Positions 11,491 through 25,001 of a DNA stretch of 64,000 nucleotides are shown piece after piece. This DNA comes from Apteryx mantelli (lineage: Eukaryota > Chordata > Aves > Apterygiformes > Apterygidae). Within the stretch, counting starts at the first letter, position 1. Each line of letters starts with the position of its first letter. The notes under the pieces are model-generated. The model saw only the letters and a program-made list of their open reading frames with translations, was not told where the DNA came from and made no database searches. The DNA lies in the NCBI RefSeq assembly GCF_036417845.1, contig NC_089979.1, positions 120,127,415-120,191,414 on the forward strand, written 5' to 3'. Position numbers and translations under genes: made by a program.

Positions 11491-14400
11491 TTCTGTAGAT
11501 TTAACTGGAACTACAGTATGCACTGTAGGTCACAGTAGCATTTGTTAGTGTGGTAGAGGAGGTGTGAAGTGGGCTATAATGATAAAATTTTAGAAGGGAA
11601 TAATGAAGTAACAAGAGAGTAGGAGTTTTGTGAGACAGTGCAGAGTTGTTTGGAAAATGAAGACTAATAGTAAAGGACAATCAGAAGCTTTGAGAATCGC
11701 TTTAATGACATTTCTACTGAAGTACTGCTTGTGAAATACTTTAAATAAGATGAAATCAAAAATAAGTATTTCTTCCCAGGTGCCATTAAAATTGCATCTC
11801 ATTAGGATGTTGTTTTAGAACCTGAAGTCTCATTGCAGCTAGAGGAAATTGACCTTAAGCAGGTATAGATTCCAGAAGCAAATCAATAATTGCATTCAAG
11901 TCAAAAGCTTGTGATCCTCAGCCAAACATATGCCAATTTACACTGAGGAAAGGGAACTTTTCTTCATGAAGAATGCCCTTTTGAGGTTGTCATTTCTGAA
12001 AAGAATTGTATGTGGGAGAGAAGACAGGAAGGCAACAGACCAAAGGGTTGGATACACATCTGTAACATTACAGAGATACTTTAATATGGAAAGAATCTAC
12101 TTTCAGTTACCAAAACATAAGACTTTAGGAGCAAGTAGGTGCAGCAGTGCATTACCGATCTCTGTGAAAGTGGCAGGTAAATAAGGAGAATTTCACAGTC
12201 AACAGCTGAAGAGGGAGGCAGGGTCAGGAGAAGTTGGTACTTGACTCCTCTCAAAAAAGAGCAGCTTCAGTTCTGTGAAAGGAGCAGGATCCAGTCATCC
12301 TGGGGATTGTTCTGAGAGAGCTACTTATTCCCAGCTGAGAAAAAAAGTGTTTGTGTGATATAATTTAGAAGGGCTTGCTAATTCACATCAGATGTGGGGG
12401 AAGAATCTCAGAGACAAAGTGAGCTCATCTTGTAATGGCTGTGAAATATACTCTTTGAACAGTGGTTGATAATCAGTAGTTTGCTGGTTGAGCAGGGAGC
12501 TGAGAGATATTTTCTTATTGCCCATTGAGGTGCTACTTTGATTGGGAGCACAGTGTATCAGAACCTTCACTTGCTGCTTTCTCACTTGGTATTCTTGTAG
12601 ATTTGTAAGAAATTATTTGTGATGGAACAGTTAAAGGCCACTGAAGCCCCTGGATGGATAATACGTGTGAGGGAAACTGGTTTGACAAAGCAGCTTGTTA
12701 CTACTTTTGTCAGAAAGATTTATCTGCAGAAAACAGATCATGCACTGTGCAGAACAAGCCAGGGCTTTGTACCACACTTTATATGAGTATCAGTAGGCCA
12801 GACAAAGGGAACAGCCAGTTGGCAAACAGGCTGAGAACAAGGGTATAATCTCTCCAGAAGCCAACACATCCAATCTCAACAAAGACGCTAAACTCATCAT
12901 TTGACATGCATTTCTATCAGCAGCAGTTTTCCTCATTTGCCTCCACACTACCATCTCAGCTGTACAAACACAGATGTCCCTGAAGCCATAAAATGACCTG
13001 TGTCAAAGAGCTGGGGCAGATAACAATGCTGTTCCAAAGTGTGTCTGATATACATGCTACTTGTCATTAAAATATCATAAACTTTTTTTAACCCCAATCA
13101 GTTCCCTTACCGAGATCACCACACACCCCTGCAAAAAGCTGTAGCTGTGTAACTGAAGGAGAAAGACAAGATGGCAGGGAAAGTAAGAAGGTAGTTGGAG
13201 CAGTGAGGGCTTAACTTGGGCTATTTTAGCCAGCATGTGTCAAAACATGCTTTAGTGGGGCTCTCACTGTTTGCAGGCCACACAGTGGTTGTGGACCGAG
13301 AGAAGACAACTGCTATCAGGAATCCAAAATGAGTAGTAGTGAAAAAGAGTTAGCAAGGTCGATTGCCTTTATAGTCTAATCCAGCTGCAAATACATTTAC
13401 TAGAAATCAGGAAAGCATTGTTCAGAACATCAGGTGGTGTCAATAAGATAGAGGGATTGCAGGATGAGGTCTTTTGTAAGCTTTGAGCGGTACCTAGGAG
13501 CTCAAGTCCAGAACTGTGTTAGAATACGTGTTAAACTAGCACAAACTAAAAAGACTGCTTAAAATCTAAAGGTAAGTGTGAAATATATGCAGAGAATGCT
13601 AGAATGAATGTATTAATAGTATTAAACTTCCATAGCTTTTTTTTGTAGCTTTATATTTATGTATATATTTATGTATGCTTTATAGGTTAAGGCTTTCAGC
13701 CCAAGTTAGGTCAAAAAGAAAGGACAAGGGAAGAACAATCAGTGGAAATGGGTATAGGAGAGAAGTGGTCCAAAGAACAGACTTTTCACCTCCACAGCTG
13801 AAGGTAATCTCAGGACAAGACCAGACTGATGAGGTAATCACAAAATAGAAAAATTATACTATAGTTTGGTTAGATCTAGTCTGCCTACAAGGAGTGACAA
13901 ATGCAGTATTTTTTATCGAGTTTATACTAACGCAGGTTTTTAAGATGAGTTTTGCCCTGAATTAGTGTTCCACTAGGACTGGACTCGTGCTCTTGCCTAG
14001 GTTCCCACTTAGAGGTTGAAGGAGACCCTCGCTTCCTCACACCTGAACTTCCAAAGTTTAGGCAAAATTTAGCCCTAGACTATAGTTGTGACTATATTTA
14101 TTTTTGCTTGTAACTATCAATTCTTGTTCATTTTAAATGTTATTGCTGGGAGCCTGTGTATAAATCTAGCATCTTACGTCTGTTATTTATTTCACCAGTA
14201 AACCTATCTGGTGTAGGAGCTTGGGGTGAAACTGGCAAATTTAGTGTATGTCTGTAAAGATAATGAATCCAAATGAAATGATCTGTGCAGACAGACTTGA
14301 GAGACCTGTAACCTCAGGCATTTTTAAGACACCTCAGATATGGTTTCAGGGTAATATAACAGCTTTGTTACCACCAGAATGTACACCTGCAAGACTAGGA

Positions 14401-14889
14401 ACTACTTTCTGCCAGGCTGCTAAAGCCTATTGGAGGGTGATTTTCGCTGGGTGTCAAGTTTTGTGCATTCATGAGGCACAAACCTGTACCCTCCCATTAG
14501 GTACAAACATCCGAATGACCCCCTATGGTTCTGGACAAACTCTGACATGTCACAGTCTTTCTTGAAGAGATGTTAACTAAAGCAGTAGTTGTTTAGTGTT
14601 GATGCTGCAAGGGTATTAGGCATGCAAGAGCATTTAACATGGTTATATATAACGTTCTGCAAAATATTTGTACATAAAATAGCATTTCTTAATGACTATT
14701 TTATGAGTTTGTCTTCAGAAAATCTAAACATTCACTGTAACAATACACTGAAAAATAGCTCCCTGGAAAGCATTTAGTTCTTCAAATACATTGAGTGTTT
14801 CCCAGCTTTGTCTGAACATGGCCCCAGGGCTTGCCTATATTATTATTTATCACTCTACAGGCAAGGGAGACAGGTGCAGAAGTCTGGTA

Positions 14890-15015
14890 TTTGTCTGTAC
14901 TAAGGAGACGTGGGTTTAGCACTCCTATGAGCTTCTAATATCACTTAAGTCTCTCTGTGGCTTTAATACCCAGCTATAAAATACAAAACCCTGCTTCTCT
15001 AGGAAGTTACAGGGT
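14890..15015 (+). mobile_element. MIR-like SINE relic
   Basis: Shows AGACGTGGGTTTAGCACTCC (decayed B-box region), ATCACTTAAGTCTCTCTGTG and CCAGCTATAAAATACAAAAC in MIR order. It lies about 200 bp from the L2-like LINE fragment at 15220. Confidence 0.6.
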
Positions 15016-15219
15016 GCTTGGACTGTGGTGCACTCCTGTTGTCCAGTTCTACAGGAGAGAAAGACTAAGTACTTCACAGGTCAGTAAAAGGTTGTATTGC
15101 CTTTGCACAGAAGACACACAAACACAAAACAGTATGAATGACCATCTGTGTCCCAAAGAACTTTTCCAGAAAACAAGTGGGCAAGATAAGAAGCAGAGCC
15201 CAAAAGAGAGGGTGTGGTG

Positions 15220-15520
15220 TGGCCCTGTGCTAAGGTCACAACTCAGATGGCAGGACTGGGATGAGGCAGGACTGAATCATGAAGGGCTTTGAAAGTGAGA
15301 ACAAGGAGTTTGCATTTGGAGCACTGGAAGAGGAGAAATGACAGAGGACTGTGGAAAACGCAGAGTGATGTGCCCAAATGAATGAACTTGAGACAGTTCC
15401 AAGGTGGTCTGGCCAGAGAGGAGATTACAACAGGGAAGATGCACAGGCCTTGGTGAAGAGTTTCGGCAGAGCGATCTGAGAGGAATTGTAATATAGTGGA
15501 GATGCTGCATGAGACAAATC
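15220..15520 (-). mobile_element. Decayed L2-like LINE fragment
   Basis: The plus strand reads GAAGGGCTTTGAAAGTGAGA, then ACAAGGAGTTTGCATTTGGA, a GCACTGGAAGAGG block, TGGCCAGAGAGGAGATTACA, and GGCCTTGGTGAAGAGTTTCG. This order is the antisense of the C-terminal reverse-transcriptase region of L2-clade LINEs. All frames are interrupted or meaningless. The call is from pattern memory rather than alignment. Confidence 0.6.
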
Positions 15521-16197
15521 AGTGAGATTTAAGGCACAGCAGTGTCAATATCATTGGTAAACATTAGCAATAAAAGCTGAGCTGCCTGCTCTGCGGACTG
15601 CATCCATACCTGAGATTGGAGCTCTTGGAGCTTATTTCTGCCTGCTGGTGTGCACAAGCAGAGGCTATTGTGTCTTCAGGCAGTGCTCAGGTAGCAGTTC
15701 TGGTAGTCTGCATGCCTCTCTTGGCAACCCTTGCCTGCTGTCCCTCCTCCTGTCAGACACTTTTGCTGTGTATCTAAGTGGGACAGCCCATCCATGTGCC
15801 TCAGTGAGTCTGCAGAACTGCAGTAACTCTCTGGTCACATCAGTGGGGCTGAGTTGTTCAAGCTGATACAACCAGCCTGATGCCTACCTGCTCCGTGACT
15901 TGGGAAGCAGTCCTACCATGCCAAAGAGAAGGTGGTTGCGTTTCCCATTCTGCTGATCAGGCCAGCATCAGAATTTGCAAAACAACAGACAGTTTGAATT
16001 TAAATTGGCAGATCCAAAAAAACTGTCAGCTGTATCTGGGTTAGATAAGATCCAGAATTAAAAGGAAACAAAACATGTTCTTCATTTCTAGGGGACTCAC
16101 CAGTTCACACTACTAATTTTCCCAGCAACGGCCACAGTCAATAGGACATTGCATCAATTGTCTGTACAATAATGAGGAGCTGACAAACGCAGCACCT

Positions 16198-16265
16198 GGG
16201 CCAGGTTTTGATCTCTGTTACACCTTTGTTAACCTGGAGTAACTTCATGGAAGTCAAGGGAATCA
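16198..16265. mobile_element. Palindromic MITE-like relic (half)
   Basis: GGCCAGGTTTTGATCTCTGT, then TACACCTTTGTTAACCTGGA and GTAACTTCATGGAAGTCAAG recalls an old amniote repeat whose arms read CCAGATTTTGATCTC and whose centre contains a short ATTGAAGTCAAT-like palindrome. Related fragments are at 19880-19915 and 47215-47250. Confidence 0.4.
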
Positions 16266-19200
16266 GAGCTTCAGTTTCCAAGTTGCAGTGCACCCTTGTC
16301 CTAATTGAGCAAAGTTAGTATATGAACAAGGCCACTGATTGCTTTCAGCAGGAGCATCGCACTCATCAGTGCTTTCCTGTATGATGCCAAGGACTGATGT
16401 GGGGTTACACAAGTATAAATGAATGCGGATTTCAGCCCTTAAACTTGATGCATGGAACAAGCAGCAGAGCACACAGCCTCTTCAGAAACAAAGATTTTCT
16501 ATTTTCATGCAAATGTTCCCAATGTTCTAAAGCAGAAGGAAATGCTTAGAAAATACATGCTGTACGAACAGCTTGCTCTCTAACAGATTGATTTTCAGTC
16601 AGCATTACCTACTCTTTCCATGGGCTAATAACCACAAAGCAAGTAAAAGTATAACTTCTGATGTTATGTGCATGGTTCTTCCCTGGTTTAAGGCATGCCT
16701 GCGTTTTACTATATCTTGGCTTGATTCTGCAAATTAAAGAGGGCTACATATCAGCCCTAAGTTGTGTATCTTAAATTAGTCTGTGGGATCTCTTCCACAA
16801 GCTATTGCGTCAAATGTTACTGTTTCTAATATTATATGTGAAACCGTCACCCATGTCATTGCATTTGTTCTTGGTCCTTTTTACTATGTCACTGTGGAGC
16901 ACACAGAGCTGACAACTGCCTTTTTACCTTCTTGGAAAGACTGGTAGGCGGTAGTCTGTCATAACCATATTCAGACTCAGATCTTCTTTGAGTTCTAGCT
17001 ATGAATGAAGCTTTTGTTTCTCTTCTCTCCTATAGCCATATGCTATGGTATATCCAGACTAACCCTGCAGCAGTCCACAAACTGCACTGGTAGAAATGCC
17101 GTGGTTCCCTGGTTCCCAGACTCTGGCATACACTTCCCAACCCCTACAGGAAGACTCAGTTATGAGAAGGTGACAATAGGCATGTCTGTGCTTTTGGTCA
17201 CATCCATTGTAGCTAGATAAACCACAGAGGTAAAAATAGGATTTAAAAATAGTCCCCTGTATTCTTATTGCAAGTCAGTAAAACTTAATTAGTCTCTGTG
17301 GGATTTCCGTGTGCAATGACAGTCAGGGATGCTGACACCAGTGGACCACTAGAATAAAGAGGATAATCTGATGGAGAGATTATAGTATTTTAATCAGCTT
17401 AATGCCTTACAAGAACATTGTTGCTATTGTATTGTCTGCCTGTCTGAATACTGAATTAGCTTTTATCCCTGCCATAAAATACTCACTGGCTACATTTTCC
17501 TCCTCATGCCAGATCAATAGTGAATACAGGCAGGTTAGATCAGAATCTGTTTTTCCAGCTTTACTAAATATATTTAGATGCAATGCCAGAGGAGAAAGGA
17601 GCATCATGCTCTCTCAATGCAGGGAAGCAGCTTGCTCGGAAGTCTGCAGGATTACATGAATTTCCTGTTTTAGGTCTTCTTTTTCCTTTCCTTTTTAACT
17701 TTTGTTCCTGCTTTTGCTGTTTGATTTTGCTTTGTATCTCTTGACACCGATGTCTGCTGATACACATATTCCTGCCTACAGTTAATCAAACAGTTGGCTT
17801 CTCTGTGTTACAAAGTGATAGATGCTAATCCATTGATCATGGCTTGTTTTGTGGTTTCTTTGAATGGATGTCAGAGCCTTGAGTTTTATGTACAGCACCA
17901 TATAATATATAAAATATAATAATAAACTTTTCAAGAAAACTTCATTAATCTTGGACTTCCATTGCTGTTTTCTACCTCCGTCAGTTATTATCCCAATACA
18001 GTTTTTGTTTTCCACTGCCCTGATGTCAAATCTTTGCTCATAGGGCACGACATTGACTCACATGCTTAGAGGTTACGAAACTTTCCTTAGGCTGCATGAA
18101 TTTTCTACCTGCAGTATCTGAGCCGGTACTGCCAGTCGTCCTCTAATGTCTACCCGCCTGTTCCAAAATGGTGTAACTGGGACTCCAAGTTAGATGTCTC
18201 TCACTCTGTAAAATGATGAGTATAGTCTAGTTTAATTTACTGCCAGTGACTCCACTTAAATAGAAACACTGGATGGCTGGTCTCAGGACAAGGAGCATAG
18301 TTTCAGCTTAGGGACATTTTTATCTCACTTCTATCCTCCCTGCTTCTAGCCCACAAATAGGAAGAGAGGTTTGGTATGTTGATGGTGGTTATGGTGGTTA
18401 AGAAGGAAGCCTGAGAAATGTTGAGTGAAGGTAGTTGCTTGTTTTACCAGTAATTGCATTAAGGAGGAATACAAAGCTTACTGTCACATGTTAACCAAAG
18501 AAATAAAAAATATCAAGATATTTGTGTCATACAGGAAAAATCACATTATTAGGGCAAAATTAGGAAGAAGGATGGAACATGAGCCTTACTCAGTTTGCCA
18601 AAATTTAGGGTTTTGCATGTTCCAGGAGGTGGGTAGTAGACTCTCCAGCTGTTCTCCCTGTTGTCAAGCACACCAGCAGCTGGTTTTCTCTAGAGGTTTT
18701 ACAAATGCTAATGCTATTTTTGTTTCATAATGTTATACCCTTGAGCACATGTAAGGAACAAAAATGAGTTTAATAAACAGGACTCATTGAAGCTCTGCTG
18801 ATCAGTGAAGATGAATATGGTTAATTATTTAGTATTATTTTATTATTCAAAGTACTGTCTTTAGCATCAAACATTTAGAAGACATTTTCCAAAGATTTGT
18901 CCAGTGAAAAAAGCTAATGATTTAACTTAAACAAAATTCCTCATCTAACTCAAATCTGAGGCTTAACTGACACAGAAGAACTTGTGACAGTCCTTTGTAC
19001 TAGAAGGAAATTTGACATGAGAGCAGAACTGGAATTTCTTCTGTCACTACTGACAACAAAGAGAAGCTTGAGGTATCCTTCAGCATGCTTGAAAATGGCA
19101 TCTTAAAGATGGTGTCCAAAAATGGTTTCAAGGCAGTGGAGCTTCTTTAGTGAAAAATCTTACTTGCTTACTATAATCAGAGTTGACCTGGACCTGGGCC

Positions 19201-20555
19201 TCTTCCACAAGCAATTTTGACATTAAATAAATTAATATAAAATCATACTGAAGTAGAACTGAAAAGTAAAATTCCTTGGGAAATTAAAATTCTAAAGAAA
19301 TTTGTTTCCAAGCTATTATTGTATGAATTTCAAAGAGTTGGCTTAATACTATCATGTCAATAACAAGAACTCCTTTGTGCCACTGTATTATTTTATCAAT
19401 TTTTTTTCATATTTTACATCAAATTAATGTCTCAAATTTCACATAACTGCAAAATTGTTTTGTATATTATCTAATATTATTTAACATTAAATACAGAATA
19501 TATATGAAAGCCAATATCAAACAATAATATCAAAAGTGGTTGCATTTTATTAAAATATGCGTTTCTACAAGATCACAACAAAACTAAAAGGGTGAGAGGG
19601 TTGTGTCATTGAAAACTGAACTGGAAAGTGACGATTTCTTACAGAATAGTTTGATCTCCACAAAACCCCATTTGTGCCAACTTTACAGACTATGCCTTTG
19701 GCACATTTACACACCTCACACTGCCCTGATTACTAACATTGTTAGAAAAATCCTTTGTAGAGATTTTACTCTCAGTCACTCACAGATGCTCAGATTCTTC
19801 CAGCCCTCCTAATACGCTTTTTCCAGTGTGCCAAGGCTACAAAGGGATATGGATATGAACGCTAAACAATTGATTCAGAAGGCCAGATTTTCCTCTTAAT
19901 CCAGGATTTACACCAACATCACCTTGTTGCTTTTGACAGCATTGCTTCTGATGAAGGCATATGAGAGTGGAGATTCTTGAGACCATAAATTTGATTGCAG
20001 TGTGGCCAGGCACCTGCTGAAATAAAGGTGTTCTCTGCGATCTCAGTAGTAATGTATTGGGCCAGGTTTTTCAGTTACAATAAACTGCTTTTGATGTCAA
20101 ATCCACTGAATCACAGACAGTATTTGCTGCTGAATCCCACAGGGATTGTAAGCGCTGAATGAACTGCTCCAGGAGCTCAGCACTGAGGAAGATCATTGTT
20201 TGCATAGATGGTATAACTCTAGAGCTACTGCATCTGGATCCACCCAGCTCACTGCAAATGAGATCCAAAAGGCACTAGAAAAGCTCATGTATGATAACTC
20301 TGGCTGTGCTCTTCTATATATGCATATGTATGTCCTGTTAATGATCAATACTGGTTATGGAGCACTGTCAGGAAATTATGCGAGGTGGTTCAATCCATCA
20401 CAGATATTCTTTTGTTCATGAGAAACCTTCTCTTTTGTTTTCCTATGTAATTTTCTATAAAAGTCAGACTCAGACATGCACCAGGCAATGTTCAAGTCCA
20501 TTATAACCACAGAGCTCTGAAAAGGGAGGTATTTGCTGGCCCTCCATATTCGGTG

Positions 20556-20680
20556 CCCAGCATGGTCTAGTGGATGGACCATCAGAATAGGCCCTGGAGT
20601 GAAACCTAATTCTTTGATTAATTTGCCATTTAACTGTGGACAAAACAAGACCTTGCTCTGCCAGTGCTTCCTCTAACTTT
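20556..20680 (+). mobile_element. MIR-like SINE relic
   Basis: Begins with AGCATGGTCTAGTGGATGGA, which resembles the tRNA-derived A-box head, and continues through TTTAACTGTGGACAAAACAA and GACCTTGCTCTGCCAGTGC. More degraded than the other MIR relics. It ends about 60 bp before the CR1 fragment at 20741. Confidence 0.45.
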
Positions 20681-20740
20681 GCTCTGTGACTGCAGGCTCC
20701 TGGGAATGTCCTGAATTTTGCTGTATGTGAGTGTACGGAG

Positions 20741-21006
20741 TCACAGAACAGGTGAGGCTGGCAGGCACCTCTGGAGATCGTCTAGTCCAACGCCTGCTCA
20801 GAGCTGGTCAACGACAGGTTGTTCAGGGACTCATCCCACTGGATTTTGAATAGCTCCAAGGATGGAGACTCACAACCTCTCTGGGCAACCTGGTCCAGTG
20901 TTTGACCACCCTCATAGTAAAATAAGTTTTTTCCTATGTTTAAATGGAATTTCCTCTATAGCAATTTGTGCCCATTGATTCTTGTCCTTTCACTGGATAC
21001 CACTGA
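20741..21006 (-). mobile_element. CR1 LINE 3' fragment, older copy
   Basis: Same layout as the CR1 copy at 60809-61445 and same orientation. It shares the stretch ACCTCTGGAGATC, the CTAGTCCAA block, CAACCTCTCTGGGCAACCTG, and TTTGTGCCCATTG. It is shorter and more diverged, with only a degenerate octamer end. It ends near 21006 in the equivalent of the ORF2 C-terminus and carries no open frame. Confidence 0.9.
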
Positions 21007-21545
21007 GATACAACTCAGCAGATACCACTACAGCACCTGGTACTATAGGGACTGGTCCTGGTGGTGCCTGTAGGTGCCCCTATAGTCTAGAATATATAGA
21101 AGGGTAACAGGAGGAGTCACACAGGATCTCTGTCCCCAGCATTCCCAGAGGCTTCCAGTACTTCATTAAATGGAATAAACAATTCATTTAACACTGCAGA
21201 CGCTGGTCAAAAGGGTGCTCAAGGGACTGATGGAGGGGAAACTGGGAATATCACTGCACAGGAGCAGGCATAGTGGGAGCCCCCTTGGTTTGTGCACTCC
21301 TCGTGTGCACCCAAAAGATGGGGAGGCAGGGACAGAGGGGCAGAGCTTGTCTCGGGTGCTGGAGCAAGGACCCCCATGTGGGGCAGGACACTGTCTGCTG
21401 GAGCCTAGCAGCCCACTCTGGGTGCAGGGGGCCCCACAGGAGTACGTTGGCTCAGTAGTCCTTGCTCCCTCTCCTTTGCCTGAAGTTTGCCATACAGGTG
21501 AAACCGAGCCTTGTCAGGAACAGAAAAAATGATCCCGAGGGTTAG

Positions 21546-21600
21546 CAAAGTGCTCAGAGACCCTTTGGGAAGAAAAGTGCTACGTAAATAGGAGCTGATT
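21546..21600 (+). mobile_element. L2/MIR-type 3' tail relic
   Basis: AAAGTGCTCAGAGACCCTTT followed by GAAAAGTGCTACGTAAATAG resembles the conserved 3' end shared by L2 LINEs and MIR SINEs. No body of the element is recognisable upstream. Confidence 0.5.
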
Positions 21601-24600
21601 CCTACAGGTTATTAATAGATGTATCTGCAAAAGTAATGTGCAAACTATAAAAGAAAGATCATTCTGAATTAAATTACCATATATTTTTTTTTCATTGTTG
21701 TCTCTTTTCAGGAGACCTGGATAATGCTGCTAACAACGACAGGTTGAATAAGAGACAGGGTTTGTGTGGGCCAGAGGTGGGATCACAGAAGGAGACTAAT
21801 TATATCATTTTTAACCTTTGCATATATCTGGGCAGGATAAAAATGAATTATGCAACTGGCAACTGAGCTGTTATCCCAGTGGAGGCTGCAAATGGTTCCC
21901 AGGTCATCCAGAAACATGATCTAAGATGTCCCATTTCTTCTGGATCTAAATACTTTCCAAATCATTAAAGAAAACAGGTATTTTCTGCACCCTTCACCTA
22001 TGGCTCATGTAATTATCCTAAGGGCAAACCAAAACAGACTTATTCTTACTTACTCTTACCTCAACAATGCAGAATATGAAGGGCAAGTACTGGAGTGGCA
22101 TGGCAGAGCTAGGAGCAGCATTTTTCAAACGCAGAAAACTGCATTTAATCAGCTAAGGAAGATGATGTTTTTACAGTCACTCAGATGTGTCATTTGAGCA
22201 CTTTATCAAGTGGCATTTATTGCACTTTCAATGCGTGTTGTGACCCAATGCTTTGTTCAAAGGACTGAGTCTCACATGAAGGAACGGAGGGGCCTTTAAG
22301 ACCGGCATCCCCTAGCGAGGCAGCAGGTATCTGGCTGAAAAGGGGAAGAGCCTCTTTGCAGGCAGCAATTAGGAAGGGAGGAATCTGTTCCCATGAAATA
22401 AGAACTCTGTTCTCGCTGCTCTTTGACTTTTCTTCCCTAAAATTCAGTTCAAACCACAATTCAAGGTATGTGCTCTATTACTTACGTCTTATAGCTCTAC
22501 TATTTTAAAGGATTTTGGCATGATTGGAGTTGTATCCCAAGAAAAGACTTTGGCCCTTCAGTTTTGATTTTTTTCCCACCACTCTGCAGGGTCATCTGTG
22601 CCCTATGCCAAATTAAAACTGTCAGTAAAATACAAAGTGGTGGTTAGGAACAGAGCTCTTTATGTTACTCTGTAACACTTTAATCAATTAGCCCCTTTCC
22701 TGGCTGAGCTTATCAGAGTGAACTCTGGAGGCTGAATGAGGTGTTTTTGAGACTCTCAGCCCAAACTCTGCTTTAATTTTTTTTATTTGTTCCCTATCTC
22801 TATTTTTGTCCAGTGCATTACTTACTAACTAGTGACCCATGGCACTGAAAGGCTTTAAAACTTTTGCAGCCTTAGTCAATTTACCTAATTTTGGCCTCTT
22901 CTTATTTTCACTCCTTGTTGTCTCAAGGAAGTAGTACGAATTATGTCAGTGTTTTGAAAAGAGGGCAGGGAATATGTAGTATTTGGTTATTGAATTTTCA
23001 GAGAGCTATTGATTTACAGAACCAAAAAGAGCAATATTTCACTGGAATAGCTGTGCCTGATGGAGTATAAAAGATTCTATTAGCTCAAATCTCCTTGTGG
23101 ATAACCTGATACCTCAAAGATGAGTAAATGCCATTTCTTTGTCTTAAGTAGTGTAAAAAGCCAGAAAATGAAGTGGAAATACTGTGCTGATTAAGATGCA
23201 AGACAAAACTCTGTTCTTGGAAGGTCACATTGTGCTGAACTGAGATTTCCCCCACTCTAACCTCCTTTTAATCTGTGGCACCTTCTGTACTTAAAATCGA
23301 AAACTTGGGATTTTGTAGTTATTTAAACACTAAAGGCTAGATGATCTAATGCCACCTGAGTGACTGAATGCATCCTCACTAAGCTGCTAACCCACTTAAG
23401 CTGTAGTCTGTGCCAGTAAATGTTAAGAAGGCTGGGTCAGTTTTCCATAAGACATCCCAATAATACAGATCTGTTGATAATTTGGATATATTGTGTCAGA
23501 AACTTATGAATCCTGATGTCACCATTGCTTCTCCAGAGGTATCTGTTCTCCACTTGCTGAGATGGCCTTCAGAAGAGATTCCTTGCTGGAGCCTCCTCGG
23601 CGCTGATAAACGAATGTCTGCGACAGGGGGGAACAGTCTCCCGTACCGAAGCCTCCTGGATTTGGCCGTAAGTCACATATTTGTGTCCTCCTGGCATGTT
23701 TAGTATAGCAAACTGAATGTGAATGAAACTGCTGAGCTTTTTGAAGATTCAGCAGGTTAAATATTGTTTAATTGTCAGACCAAGCAATTGAATACAGTCC
23801 AATGCTGCACTCACTTGCGGCACCTCAGGAGATCAGAGGTGAGCTCAACATTTTAATTTCTGTTTCTTAAACCTCCATTGCACTGGTCCAACCAAGTTTC
23901 TTGAGAAACAGTGTCAGTCTTTGTAATTGGGACCATCTATAATAGCAATGTTCTGCTGGATGAGGATCCTGTCAGTCTCAAGAGATGGGAGGGCTTGTGG
24001 ATGCGAGTGACTCCTCACAAAGTGAAGGGATTTGCAGGCATGTATTGCAGTGACTGAGTACATACATTCCTAGGCAAAAGAAGAACAAATGCAAAAAGCA
24101 TTCTTTATTGCAAACATTATCACTATTGCCTAGGATGAGCGAACTTTGTCAGGTATAGTATAGGAAGAGGGAATCAATCTAAGAATATGTGTTGCGTCTT
24201 GAATGACCTGCAAAGTTCCCAGCAATTCTGCCCCACTCGAAAAAGGAGCTGTGACTGTTTGAATTATCTGCAAAGAAACAGATGATGGCAGCAAAGCAGA
24301 TTTAGGTCAAAAATCACTGACAACTGTTTAAGGGATGAAGAAAGCTAAAATACATTAGGCATCCTTGAAAGAAAAAAATAGCAGTTGTTGCCTCATATGT
24401 TATTTAATTTCTTCAGGTGTCTTTTGGGTGACAGCATTGTTTGAGTCTATGAAACAAGCGCTCAAAGTGAGCAGGACTGTGCTCCCCCTTCTCTGTTCCC
24501 AAGCAGATGCCCACATTACCCAGAAATGTCATGTATAAGCAAAGAAAATCGCCTCCCCCCAAAAAAAAAAACCCTAACAAAATACATATATTGCACGCTG

Positions 24601-24975
24601 CTTGAATGGGGAGTTGCACTGAAATGAAATCACTAGGTGCTCCTTGCAGCACAGGTACAATCTCCCAAAGTGGCTAGTTTATCCCCAAGCCAGGCGTTGC
24701 TTTCTTTGCACAAGCCGACCTCCCTAAAGGACAGTTTAGACTGCCTGTAGGCATAAGGCCTTCGCTCCAGCCACAAGCAGAGCTGCAGAGCAGGAGGGGC
24801 TGGATGTATACGCAGGGAGAGGGGAGAAGCACAGCCTCGTCTCGTGGCAAGGGGTGGTTTGTGGGATAGTGCTGCTTCCTCCCAGCACCTGAAATGCCCA
24901 CGGCAGCTAACCGACAATGAGCAAACTGAAGCAGCATTTCTTCTGAATGGGAGGTACAATCCTAAATTTCTCCTT

Positions 24976-25001
24976 AAAATAAATAAATAAATAAATAAAA
25001 A
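24976..25001. repeat. (AAAT)n microsatellite
   Basis: Six units of AAAT/AAATA register with an A-rich end. Confidence 0.9.

Larger units (their letters stand above)
9561..20740. other. Intergenic DNA right of the TMEM158 promoter
   Basis: No recognisable gene. Contents are decayed MIR, L2-like and MITE-like relics listed separately (11393, 14890, 15220, 16198, 20556). A small fragment at 19880-19915 resembles the 16198 palindromic family. The open frames are short, lack domain features and are not conserved-looking. Confidence 0.6.

Noticed and set aside
18175-18235. Possible MIR core (CACTCTGTAAAATGATGAG)
   Set aside because: Only one short phrase matches; flanking sequence does not continue the MIR order.
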